NCBI GenBank assembly: GCA_000328365.1
Contig: KB310082.1
Span: forward strand, 23,193 to 87,192
Direction of reading: 5' to 3'
Source: Capitella teleta
Lineage: Eukaryota > Annelida > Polychaeta > Capitellidae
Length of the DNA: 64,000 nucleotides
In this document: in pieces, positions 39,601 to 56,900 of the stretch
Position numbering within the stretch: the stretch's first letter is position 1
Layout of the letters: every line of letters begins with the position of its first letter
Program-made: the position numbers and the translations under genes
The notes under the pieces: generated by a model
The model's input: the letters and a program-made list of their open reading frames with translations, nothing else
What the model was told of the DNA's origin: nothing
The model's database searches: none

Positions 39601-40261
39601 AAATACGAAGTCGTTGCACGATGTTTATAACTTTATACTTAACTATTATTACGCAAAGGTTGTTGAAAGTGAGAACTGGTCTCACAGCTTGTGGTAATAA
39701 AAGAACTAGTATATATATAGCTATGCGCTGCTTAATTTAGATTCTGGATCTGGGCTGAGGAACTGCTCTTCTGCGGTAGTCATCTAAATCAGAGAACTCC
39801 TGATGGCCTGGCGAGAGAAGAGAAGCTGCTCGCAGAACAGGCAGCGAATGCTACCTCAATCAGCGAAGCGGCTGCGTTCTCACCGATGCAAGCAGATTTC
39901 GCGGTTACGTGGAAACCGACTCCAGATATCGCCTCCGCTCCCCGTGTTATTGAACAAACTACGCAACTCAAAAAGTGATCTCCCTGGTTTGACTTACCAA
40001 GTACTGGATGGCAGCACTGGAACTGAATCCTGGGTATAGCCATTTGGAAGCGTTAGCAGCGGCCAATCCGGGGGTCGGGCTACAGGCCCCGAGTCCGGAG
40101 GCGGTGAGGGTCGAGGGGGCGGCTGCTCCGACCAACGGGGCAGGAGGAGAGGTGAGTCCAGTGCCGGCCAGGGAGGCTGTGCCCTGGGCGACTGGCTGAG
40201 CACAAGGCAGGTATTGAAGACCGTATCCACTGTTGACCACGCGGTAATACATGACGTTCAT
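29692..40261 (-). CDS. ZNF385-like protein with one U1-type C2H2 zinc finger
   Basis: Three minus-strand exons join in phase: 40261-39998 (ATG start, phase 0 end at a GTAAGT donor), 35231-35042 (after a TTTCTCAATTCCAG acceptor, ending phase 1 at GTACAC) and 30773-29692 (ending TGA). They give about 511 residues. Exon 1 is Ala/Gly/Ser/Thr-rich and starts MNVMYYRVVN. Exon 2 carries CETCNITLNSEQQAQQHYSG and then KNH (residues 104-126, Cx2Cx12Hx5H), very like ZNF385 fingers with NSxxQAQxHYxGK; such fingers bind double-stranded RNA or DNA. Exon 3 opens with KKR and TKRRR clusters (possible nuclear signals), then a Glu-rich region near residues 190-260, a Pro-rich stretch and a Gln/Ala/Tyr/Met-rich tail. 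Vertebrate ZNF385 proteins carry three or four fingers; only one is seen here. A nuclear nucleic-acid-binding role is inferred. Confidence 0.8.
30774..35041 (-). other. Intron 2 of the ZNF385-like gene
   Basis: Both ends carry clear splice signals: donor GTACAC next to 35042 and acceptor ATATTCGCAG next to 30773. No further zinc-finger exon was seen inside. The 131-codon plus frame at 31451-31846 lies in GC-rich sequence and shows no domain. The interval includes the assembly gap and a G-rich run near 33374. Confidence 0.55.
33488..33589. other. Assembly gap of 102 undetermined bases
   Basis: A run of N preceded within about 115 bases by G-rich runs, which often cause sequencing drop-out. 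Frames reported across it are meaningless. Confidence 0.99.
36638..36666 (+). repeat. A(29) homopolymer
   Basis: An uninterrupted run of A in an intron. No retroposed body was recognised upstream. Confidence 0.8.
37981..38015 (+). repeat. C(20) tract followed by (TC)n
   Basis: A 20-base C run is joined directly to about seven TC dinucleotides. Homopurine on the opposite strand, so a triplex-forming tract is possible. Confidence 0.85.
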
Positions 40262-45786
<5,525 letters not shown>

Positions 45787-46460
45787 TAATAAAGGGATGG
45801 GGAACTGACTTTTAAGTGATGTTCTATTGACTCATAGCACCAATTGATAGCATTCCGTGCCAAAAACACCATGCCTGGATGCAAGTGTAAGGAAATAATG
45901 CATTCCGAATATCGGGGTTGGCATTGCGCTTATTGGAGAATGGCTTCCATTACGAAGCAAACGTCAGCTGAGGGCTTGCCGTGATTGGTCCCGTTCCCCT
46001 CGTGAAGCTATCGATTTCGGCCAATCAGAGCAGATCATCTTCGCCATAAAAGGACATCTTTGTTGTTTACGAAACGAAAGCGCATGCGTGGTGCACTCTG
46101 GCTGACCTTTTTACTGTTTCAGGATGAGAAACCATGGTAGGTGTCCTAGAAAATCGCTTGTTAAAATAAGAAAAATAGCGAAAAAAAAAAATTTTCGCGC
46201 CTGACTGGTGGCAAAATGATTATTCTATCTACGTATTTCCGAAAAGAAATTAAAAAAAAAAAAAAATATCCAGGGGTTTAGTCGCAGGACACGCTGATGT
46301 AAAGAGGCCCATTGTAAAAGACGTCACGCCTAGTTAGCAATATATCTCCCGCAAAATCCTTAGCGATGATATTCCTTGTGGGGGCCAGGCATAGAAATCA
46401 TTTTTGGTGCATCAAATAACGACTCAAAGTCCATTTTTAACCAGTTCTCCCTCCCTTTAA
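45787..46460 (+). mobile_element. TTAA-type MITE, copy 2
   Basis: The left end reads AAAGGGATGGGGAACTGA and the right end AGTTCTCCCTCCCTTT, an imperfect terminal inverted repeat of about 15 bases. TTAA lies next to both ends (45787 region and 46457-46460), suggesting TTAA target duplication as in piggyBac-like elements. At about 670 bp it has no coding capacity. Internal sequence is closely similar to copy 3 with small indels. Confidence 0.8.
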
Positions 46461-47230
46461 TGCTATGTAATGGTTGTGTACAGAGCACATGTTCATGTCT
46501 ACTATTCCATTGGCATGGATGATCACGGAGGCAGGATTTCAACAATATGAACTTGGTATAAGTTTGTTTTATTCACAGCTGATTCTTGAATATACGGTGC
46601 ATATAATTATATAAAATATACATATAATTTATTAGGCTTAAAATTATATTGTACTTTACCCAGCTACAGTTAAGACAAATTCTGCGTAATCTTTTTTCTT
46701 TAAGTTGATACTTATTTGTGGTCTCTAAATTCATCAGCAATACAGTTTCCAATGATTTTCAAGAGCTTGAAGATCAACATGATAACTGCACAATAGCATG
46801 CGTCCCAGCAACAGGTGCTTGCAGCATTGTAAGTGTGTGTGAATGCGTGGGATAAGTTTTCTAATATAAAATCTGCTTCAGATATATATGACACAATAGT
46901 ATATAATCGATACAAAGAGTATAAAGGTATGCATATGTAACGTTTTTTCGGACAGTAACAATCATTGTCATTGGTTTCCATTGGTGGCATTTTGATGGAA
47001 GTCGACATGTTTGTTGAATCCTTCGGGGTTCTGTTAGGTAGTACCATGAAAGTTGACGATACAGTGACTTCCCAACCCGTCTATTTCAGAATCGTCAACA
47101 GAAACCTTCAAGTGAAAGTAAAGCAGTGTTGGTTATATGCTCCTGCAAAAGAAACAAGTCAAATTAGGACAAAGAATCAAATACTCCGCTCTACTGATTC
47201 CTTAATTTGACCTAAGCCTCGATGAGAAAT
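46461..47230. other. Interval between two MITE copies with a short ORF
   Basis: AT-rich sequence. The only notable content is the 81-codon plus frame at 46965-47210, described separately. Confidence 0.5.
46965..47210 (+). pseudogene. Possible ZP-domain-like exon fragment
   Basis: The frame reads VDDTVTSQPVYFRIV, then NLQVKVKQCWLYA. This resembles the middle of a zona pellucida (ZP) domain, where a paired YF/YV segment is followed by a hydrophobic strand and a conserved Cys-Trp. Length (about 80 residues) would be a fragment only. No signal peptide, no flanking ZP half and no convincing splice junctions were seen, and it sits between two transposons, so a stranded fragment or chance resemblance are both possible. 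Confidence 0.22.
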
Positions 47231-47917
47231 TTAAAGGGATGGGGAACTGAATTTTAAGTGATGTTCTATTGACTCATAGCACCAATTGATAGCATTCCGT
47301 GCCAAAAACACCATGCCTGGATGCAAGTGTAAGGAAATATCGGGGTTAGCATTGCGCTTATGGGAGAATAGCTTCCATTACGAAGTATAGGAGGCAAACG
47401 TCAGCTGAGGGCTTGCCGTGATTGGTCCCGTTCCCCTCGTGAAGCTATCGATTTCACTCAATCAGAGCAGAGCATCTTCGCCATAAAAGGACATCTTTGT
47501 TGGTTACGAAACGAGAGCGCATGCGTGGTGCACTCTGGCTGACCTTTTTACTGTTTCAGGATGAGAAACCATGATAGGTGTCCTAGAAAATCGCTTGTTA
47601 AAATAAGAAAAATAGCGAAAAATATTTTTTTTCGCGCCTGACTGGTGGCAAAATGATGATTCTATCTATTTCCGAAAAGAAAATAAAAAAATATCCAGGG
47701 GTTTAGTCGCAGAACACGCTGATATGACGAGGCCTATTGTAAAAGATGGGGAACTCGGTGTTTCATCACAGCGTCTGACGTCACGCCTAATTAGCAATAT
47801 GTTTCCCGCGAAATCGTTAGCGATGATATTCCTTGAGTGGGCCAGACATAGGAATCATTTTTGGTGCATCAAATAACGACTCAAAGTCCATTTTTAACAA
47901 GTTCTCCCTCCCTTTAA
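47231..47917 (+). mobile_element. TTAA-type MITE, copy 3
   Basis: The most complete copy: TTAA at 47231-47234 followed by AGGGATGGGGAACTGA, and at the other end GTTCTCCCTCCCT followed by TTAA at 47914-47917. It keeps an internal segment around 47745-47785 that copy 2 lacks. It is in the same orientation as copy 2, with about 770 bases between them. Confidence 0.85.
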
Positions 47918-48670
47918 TGAAATGCATTTGATGGTGGAAATAGTTGGATTGCTGATAATATTATCATTTAATTCGCCCACACAGTTCAAAGTCGGAAAGA
48001 CAACGAACAAACACGTGATCGCAGAATAAACATTCCTTCAAAAGCCTACAATTGTGTGCATAGGTGCACCTCATATATCCATTTTATATTCTTCTCATTT
48101 ATAAATTTGTATGCAGTGTTTTCGATTGTTATGGTCATGGCTTAAAAACAGCTTTTGTAGCATGGTGCCATCTGCCAAATAAAACTCAATCTCAAATCTC
48201 TCAGTTCTAATTCGTGTGCTTCATTGTTAGAGAAGTACAAACTGGGATTTGGGGGCCAATTTTGAAATTGGGCCCCATTTCGCATTGATATATACCGTAA
48301 GTTCCGCAAAATAATCAGTATCAATGTGCCATTCTCTCAGAAAGAGTTTCTATTACTGTACATGTATTTAAGATGTCACATGTAATTAAAGTTAATGAAA
48401 ATCTGAATTAGAACTAATGCCACTCAATGAGCGTGGTTCATGTAGTAGTTTGAGCGTGCATAATATGTGCATAATGCACGCTGAGCAATCAGCCAATCAG
48501 AGGCATTGATTGTTAGATCGGTAACAACGCATCTGATTGGTAGCAGCAGTCACATCTCAGCCAATCATCGCTCTGGAGTCCGAAATACAAACATTTGCAA
48601 AATGGCTGATCTCTCAATTTGAAATTTCCGAAGATAATTCAGGAGATAATACTATTTCCAGTGTAATATA

Positions 48671-48742
48671 ATGGAGGGAATCCAGTCAAATTCGTTGTAT
48701 GTTTTTATGGAGGGAATCCAGTCAAATTCGTTGTATGTTTTT
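48671..48742 (+). repeat. Perfect tandem duplication of a 36-bp unit
   Basis: Two identical copies, 48671-48706 and 48707-48742, each starting ATGGAGGGAATCCAGTC. Perfect identity suggests a recent duplication. Confidence 0.9.
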
Positions 48743-51700
48743 CACCTGCTTCAAAATACCGTAATTATTAATAACCCGACTAATAATGGTATACATCAGC
48801 ATTGTCATGCCATGGTCGCAACACGTAACCATAGCAACGCCTACAAGCACAGAAAACTGCATCCTCACTGAACCAAAATGTGAAGCTAGAAGCGATCAAC
48901 TTACCCAATAAACTATCCCAATCAAAAATGATTTTGATGTGATGCATGCAGAATGTGTTACCTGCATACGCGTCGGTCTGAAGAGGAATGATGAGACTAA
49001 TATTACACTTAAATGTTTTGCTTGCATGTAATGCAGGCCCATTTGCATATCACTGGTAAGGAATTCCCCAGTTCCATGGTCTACGTGTCAACTTTCGATG
49101 CAGACGTGGCCATGTGTTCTGTGGGCGTAGCTGTCGATCAGAGACTGAGAGAGTTATTCGGAAGGTTTTGTGACGCTGTATACCCCTCCGGCAAAGATTA
49201 AGCATGATGAATTCCTATCTGCATGGTTATATGAAAGGCCTTTCTCCTTTTGAATATTGATCGATGCATCGAGGATTAATGCCTTAATTGTGGGGTTTAT
49301 CATAATGCAGGTGTTAGGTGCATGTAACTTGTGTTCTCTAATTGCTTTCTTATAGCGATTGGGTATTTGTTGGAAGCAGCGGGTGAATTTACATTGTACC
49401 TTCAGTATTCATCGCCAACTTGACCAAAGTGTCTATCTGAATTTGGTCAGCAATAGATCAACCTACTTATGGTGATACTGTCACATCTCGTGAATGAATG
49501 TGATGCTATGGAACCTACTCGGCTTGCCACAGTACTGACCAAAATGTGTATCAATATTACGCTGTACGTATGGTGTAGATGATGATATATGGATGATCAA
49601 TATCGCAAAAATTCCATATCACCCAAGGTTTTAGTGATATCATTTGAGATTTAAGTGTCATCATTAGCAGAGTAAATTGGTACTCCGGTATGTACAATAG
49701 TAGTTTATCCTTACTTGGTTGTATCTATCTAATTGCTATGTAACATTGGAGCTACGTTATGCGAACTCGAAGTGGCATAGCAATGCTTTCAGTTTCGCTT
49801 TGCGACGGGGCTAAAAGTTAATGCAGCAAGCATTAGCGATTGTAAAAGAAGTTGAAGTATTGGAAGTGGCACCAAGAAGTATGTTCTTTCATGTCACAAT
49901 ACAGTGGCTCTGGGGTTCAGTTAGAGAAATTGACCAATCCTAAATCTGAATCTGGTTATCAACCTGATCAGACAAATGTCAACACCTCCATATCCATAAA
50001 ATCCTTAAAAAATCAGTGTGATTTGGATCTACATTTCATTCATGACTGATTTGAGATATAATACAAAGAAAAGTAGCAACATAAAAAGGGCCTAACTGGT
50101 AACTTAGTAATAGTTACTTAATTTTGCTTAGTTGTGTTTAGCTGAGCAAATTGCTCGCCTATAGCATTTTGGAGAGCTAAAAATTGCTCACGTGTCCATT
50201 TTAAATCGTAAAGACTGCGATCACACAAGTGTATGCATAATCATGTAGATACCTGCATGGTCATTGCGTATGATATAACACGATAAATGCACCATAACAT
50301 CAGCATACAGTTCACTGGCCTCGTTAATTATCATCAAGTGGACTAATTGAATCCGCGCATCAATTTCAGCATCTCCTTCGGGCGCTGTTTGCTGCCTCGT
50401 GCCGTTCGCATGCAACACACACTGCATTCACCCTTCTCGGCCGCATCTCACGGAGCAAGAGACTGTGATCGATTGGCGAACGAGGGAAACGAGGACCCGT
50501 ATCTGGTATCTGGACACTGTCCCGGCCATTTCCTCGAAATAGCTGAAGGGCTGCATCATGACTCACCGATGATGAATCATAACGCACCATCATAACGTTC
50601 TTATCAGACGTGCGTCGCGTATGCAAGTGGCTTACATTATGCTTGATAACAAAGCCATTCATGATTCTGATCAAATAATCTCCGTGGGGTTTTATGTTAT
50701 CCCTTTCAACAGACAGGTATTCCGTTGATACTCTGATTCTAACACATGGATAATTTAGTTACGTTATCTTCAGAAATTATGAGGATCTAATAACATGTAG
50801 TATTTGTCACAAACATAACTATACTCCTATATAATATTAACTGCAAATTAGCATAATCAGATATCGCTGTGTTACCATGTAGCATGCTGCCTAATTAGAA
50901 TGTAATCATTTTTAATCAGATTCTGTTTAAATAGCGACTATAACTTGTATACAAAGATGTTTAGGGGCCTAAGTGTGAATTGCTTCACGTGGATATCCAG
51001 ACTTACAAATAAACAAAGAAAGAAAAAAAAAGTCGCTAATAGATAATAAACACCAACAACGCTGCTCATTAACTACCTTCTCAAAGCAAACAGAATCCAT
51101 GTTTTGAATCAAAGGTCTCCAATATACAAATAAAAATACGTCAAAAGGTATCATAAATATGAACCCATAGAAATAACAATTAGATAAAAATAAGTGAAAT
51201 GTCTTCCAGACAATCGAAGGGGTATCAACAACAGTGATTTAGACTGACACCAAAAGCACATAAAACAGGTCTGTTAATTCTAAGGAACCGCCGAGCGAAT
51301 AGGGCACAGAGCACATCACAAGACGATTTGGCCTCACCGCGCCCCCTGCAACCCCCCGCGGGGTTACCATGGAAACACGCCAACCATCTGGCATTGGTCA
51401 GAGGTAATAAAGAATGTCCAATTGAACATTACGCACGTCATACAAGATTGGATACTATATATGCGCTACTCTTACACCAACATTATCTAATCAACATGGT
51501 GTTATTTGCCCGGGTGATAAGAGTCCTTATCGATCGAGTCTTAAGGGCCACGTGACACCAGCAAGGAAGCCCCACAGGGCACCTCCACGAGATTCGTGAT
51601 GATCCATCGCAAGTGTCGAAGATTGATTCTCTATTTTCGATTTCCTTTTCTCTTTCAGAATTAGAGACGAAGGATTTGTCATCGTTCTCTTCGGATCGCA

Positions 51701-52004
51701 TCGCACCGATTCTGAAATCAGAGAACACGGAACTAGTATCGAATCACGAGAATGTTGAGTGCAGGCCAAGTACACTTTCAAATCGAGCAAAAATGGCTGA
51801 ATTATAACGAGATTATAAATACCAGGGGTGATAGCGTCACATATAGTGTTCATATTGCAACATAAACCATCTCGAAGCTGACATATCACGTTGGTATAAT
51901 ACTATAATTACACACGCAGGCCGAGCTATATAATACTTGAAGAGCGGTATTCAAGTACCCTTATACTAAGCACTGTAGTTGGTAGCAATATTTATAAACA
52001 GTAG

Positions 52005-52027
52005 CGTATATATATATATATATATCT
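52005..52027 (+). repeat. (TA)n microsatellite
   Basis: About ten TA dinucleotides. A simple repeat with no gene nearby. Confidence 0.75.
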
Positions 52028-53991
52028 ATATTACCACCGCGTTTAACAAATAGCGTTGATTGATGGGTGACTGATTATAATGAATATACATACAAAACCG
52101 CGCAGTGAAATGAAAGCCGGCCTTACTCCATCGTGCAGCGATCAATTGCGAATCAGTCGCTTTGAGCCGAGAGCTGTTGATGGCTCTTTGTGTTGGTCAT
52201 TTGGCCAGAGCGGTCATTCGATGTTGCGAATTCTTGTGGTGTGACGCAGGAGTTGCATATAGGGGGAAGCCTTCTACTGCTCTTGCTTGAACCTCTCCTA
52301 TTCTGCGAGGCAGGCGAGGCCCAGAGCAACGCCGAGCAGCGAGAGAGGAACACCGATGTCGTCATCGTTTCATCCTGATAACGCAACGTGAGTGTGTATA
52401 GCTGTAATTATCGCCGCCGTCAGAGCTGATAACACGTGCTTCAGCTGCAGCAACCCTTGCTTTGCATGAACATAGCTCATTTGTATCGCTTCGTCACAGC
52501 GCTGCTTTGTTTGAGGTTGGAAGGAGTGATCGTAGTTCGAATGAGTCATGCCGCACTGTAGTGAGTGACTCGCCTACCTGTCAGTGCTGTCACCGCCGCG
52601 CGTGGCTTTTAACTCAAACGCAACCGTCGTTGGATATAACATTCACTCCTTGCATAATTGGCGAAAGGCGATCAACGAGCGCATCTCTTTTATCCTTCTG
52701 CAGGTAATTAAGGAATGTTCCAGGTATTAGCGTCGATTCATGCATGTATTCGCCATTTTCATGGAGCGTGATCGCAGATGCTGACAGCAACATCAACAGA
52801 TGCGATCTCTTGTTCAACTGTTCGTCACAGGTGATGCACGTGTGTGTGTTGTATTTGCAACGAGAGATTCTTTCGCGTGGCGGTGGACATTATTAGATGC
52901 TAATTGGTCGCGTCGCTCTTTTGCCCTGCGATTAATCAGGTGCTGTGTGCCCCCGCGGTCCCTTCATTCGCCTCTACGTATACTTAAACTCCTACGTCTC
53001 CTCGTCTTCATGTATCTCCTCATGAAATACCACGAGTTGCAAAGCGGATATGACTGTGTCTCTCTCCCACGCATCAAGTACATTGAATGATTACCATTCA
53101 TTCCGCTGCAGAGAGAGTGAGCGAGTGAGTTTTATTGCCTGAATACCGATTTATTATTGCACGCACACTCGCAGCTGTCTTTTGGCCGAAGCAGCACGCC
53201 GAACGCCATGCAGACATCCTTTCCTCTCTGCTCCTCTCTGCTCCTCCTCATTTTCCTCCTCATTTTCCTCCCGAGTGTTGGTTTGCAGGCCACGTTGCTG
53301 CATTGTATGAGCGATCGCTGTCATTCTCCTCAAATATCAGTCACGCAAACCGTGTCGTGGATCTCAACTACATAATTTATGCTAATCACTTTGAAAGACG
53401 TCGAATTGGCATTTAGCAAATGAACAGATTCAAATCGATGACATCGTTAACTCGTGAATTCATTCATCAATGAAACTCGATCACCTTTCCAACTGCTGCC
53501 ATCATTCGTGCAACATTAATTGTTCTTAAGCATCAACATTGTATCAAAACACAATTGTGGTTTATAATTAATGTGCCTTTTTTCTCTGTTTTTTCTCTTT
53601 GCCCTGAGGGGCCAACAGACGTCTGCCAACGGCGTCGGCACAGTGACCAACAACACAGCCATCACAAAGAACAAGTGTCTGTAATCTCACAAGCAATATA
53701 GGAAAAACCGCAGTGAATAAAATACGCCGGTGGATTGGCGTAACGCGAGACGGCTATCTGCTGTTCCAACTGCTCTGATACGCAAACTGCATCAGTGGCG
53801 GCTGCAGCCACAGCAGCTGTAATAGGTTTGTCTTTATCAGGCGTGTGACCCTCGCAGTAACAGAACGACGTCTGCCAATGAAGAGAACAAGAGCTCTTAG
53901 GGAATAGGCCCCTCCGTCGTCCATAAATACCAGTGATAGCTGTAGTTGCTTGCTATGTCCACACGCTTGGAGGTGCGTCGCTCGTGTTGCC

Positions 53992-56900
53992 ATGACAATC
54001 GTCAAGGACAACGACTGTGACTCGGCGTTTGTGAGGACGGAAACTACACCAGTTGCCATGGATACCTGTGAGCCACAGAACAAAGTGCTGCATGCTCCGA
54101 GTACACGTGGAGGTAAACCCGCGCGGTCAAATCACAGAGGTCGTGGTGGAGGTCATGGGAGTAAAGGTCAAGGTCACTGCGTCAAATTGGCTTTCTACAA
54201 AGAGATTGGCACAGGCGAGGTCTACAAGCCCGGAGGTAAGAGTCTTTACCTCTTCTTCTTAGTCTTAAGTCGATATGTATTGCTGGAGAACTGTGCACTT
54301 GACTGCATTTAAGTAAGCAGAAATCGCATTCTACATTGAGATGCGATGCAGATTCTCCGCATGCAGGAGAGAAGAGGGTGTTAGCTGAGGGATGGACAAT
54401 CGTAGACTGTAATAGCACGGGGCTCGTGGCCTGTTTAAGGTGCTGGGTTGTGGCTGAAGTGTTTTCTGAGGGGAAATAGCGGTGGTTAAAGGCACCTTTA
54501 ATGAGCTAGCTGCTTCGGCAAATGCACTCAGCACCGTCGTCTCGTAGGGATGTCTCGGAAAGCGGATCTTAAACCGTCGTTTCTGTCAAATCAATCAATG
54601 GATTCCCTTTGCTCCCGAAAGAAGAGGCACGGATTGCATTGGGAAAACGTCTGGCAGAGGAGCCATCTATCAACATCAGGATATCAACAGCTAGGATTCC
54701 TCTTGAATCATGCAATTAACGCTGATTAAGACAGTACTCTAGATTATCTATTTGTAGTTTTGTAAACGCTGGATATTAGGTGTCGCTATCATCACCAGTC
54801 ATCGATTCTTGACATTGATTGATCTGGATGTCCGCCGGGGAAGGGGGCGGGAGTTCTTTGTGAATGATACGGGGGAGGTTGGAGTAAGCCTCTTTCATTA
54901 TATTATACACGTGTTAAACCCGCATATATTATACAAATGCTTTTATGTGTTCAGAATGGAGATAAAAATGGAACGCCTGTAGCTCTTCTTTCCTGTTTCT
55001 GCTCAAAGGTTGGCTCATTCATCGAGATTATAAGCGATGGGTGAGCAATTGATCTCTGCATTGTTTGGGCTGCGGCATAATGTACAATGGTAAATGGCAT
55101 GCCAATACCTGAAATAGCCCTTGGATTAAGATCGAATAACCTATTTGTACTAGTGTGTCACTATTGCGCATTCAGTGATGTGTGTATCAATCCCTCTTCC
55201 TTCATCACCGATAGCCCCCTCCTCCGCCTCCTCCTCTATAATGCATGCCAGCCCCCTTCCCCTTTGCTCTGCTCAACCCCCATCACCTGCACCCCCTCCG
55301 TCACCTATACATCCACGTGCATTCAATATACAAGGCGATGAAACCCGTAATTGACCAGAATGTTTCACGCGCAGCGGAGTAATCATTTCGGATTCCATCA
55401 ACTCGAAATTGATCCATCTCTCATCGTTACAGCCCAGTTGTGTTATCCTCGCGCATGTTATATTAATTACCTCAACGCCAAGCCATAAGCAGGGGGCTTC
55501 GATGCATTGGCTGCATCTCCATTCAGATGTATCTATATCTCCTTGTTATGTAATAGTACGGTGATTGCATGCGACTGTAAGGTCGACATTTTTATCGATC
55601 CTTGCCGAGGAGGAGGAGAGCGGCTGGCATTTGAGCCCCGTTGCGACCCAACCGACCTGTTCTTATTCGCAGTTATATTGGCTCTCGGTTCTCCGTAATC
55701 ATTCCGTTTCGATTTCATCCTCTTGTTATCTCAATTCAGCCGTAATTTAATCCTCCTGCTTTCTTATTGCATCGTATCTCAGAAATTGCGCTCCTTTGTT
55801 TACTGTTTGTGGAACCTTGTACACGTGACGAAATGCACCATTATTTCTGTGTTCATTGCATTACTACCCGTTGATTTCCTGTCTTGCCCGTGGATACATG
55901 AGTATATGACTAGCTTCCACAAAGGACCATCTATAGGCCACTTACAGTACGTATAACGGTATAAGCTTCCCTATCAGGACCTAAATAGCCTATAGCCTTA
56001 GGCTATAGATACTATTACAGGGTTGGCATAAGAGGCCATATATCAGCGTGTATATATCTTCCAGCGGTATGTAAATTAAATCTACAGCATCGCAAGCCTC
56101 TCGCTTCTCGCTTTAAATCCCTCGCTCCCGTTTGTTGTCATTAGATACAGAGGCCCATGTGTCCACGCTCCCATCCGCATTGCGTACGCGCATCACGATC
56201 ACATTATGCTGGTTACTGGGATTTGCCTTGGGCTTTTCTCGATACTCTCAATCCCGTATCACAATACGTTGAATCTGCGTTTCTCTAACCCATGATTTCC
56301 ATCATCCTCCTATCTCCTCAATGTCCTCCTCAATACTGTACCTCACCTCCTGCCTCCACATCTGCCTCCTCCTCCGCCTCCTCTTTCTTCGTCATCCCCT
56401 TGTTACACGCTTGTCATCCCGCGTTAAGCAGACAAAGCCAAGACATCGTGCACCTTGTGAGCTGCTCTCCAAGCGGCGCGTTGCATCAGTCATTGATTTA
56501 TACCAATGGATACTTTATTGCCACAACGAGCTATTTATCGCCCCTTCGATGCACTCTGATGCCGACGAGAAAAAAGCCAACCTTGCAAGCTGAAACCAAC
56601 GTTCAGCAGCGGAGACCACAGGAAAGCTTCGCACGCCGCATGCATCTCTATATTCCACCGTAAAACGTAATCTTCTATATTGCCTCAGGTACAACACACG
56701 CACAATACTTGATTATACATGACGTGTATACAGTTCAGCATCTTCAACACAAGGCGAACCGACCGATGCGAACGCTCGACACTGATGCTATTACGATGAG
56801 ATGACATAGCCGCTTCTAACAAAAGCGGATTCATCTCTTTCTCATTCAGCAAACTCGCTATTAGGCTAATTGGTGAGCTGTCAGGTGAGGGGGGGGGGGC

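Larger units (their letters stand above)
35232..39997 (-). other. Intron 1 of the ZNF385-like gene
   Basis: Bounded by a GTAAGT donor and a TTCCAG acceptor. It holds an A(29) run at 36638-36666 and a C(20) run followed by (TC)n at 37981-38015. The two longest minus frames (162 codons at 35886-36374, 165 codons at 37550-38047) have no domain signature and are rich in residues expected from reading low-complexity DNA, so they are rejected as genes. Confidence 0.55.
47918..53991. other. Intergenic and 5' flank of the Atrophin-like gene
   Basis: No gene recognised. A 36-bp perfect tandem duplication is at 48671-48742, a paired CGTTATGA octamer at 50577/50590 and a (TA)n run near 52005. GC rises from about 52.1 to 53.4 kb, which may mark a promoter or 5' UTR exon of the downstream gene, but no coding exon could be supported. 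The frames of 90-120 codons in this area have no domains. Confidence 0.45.
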
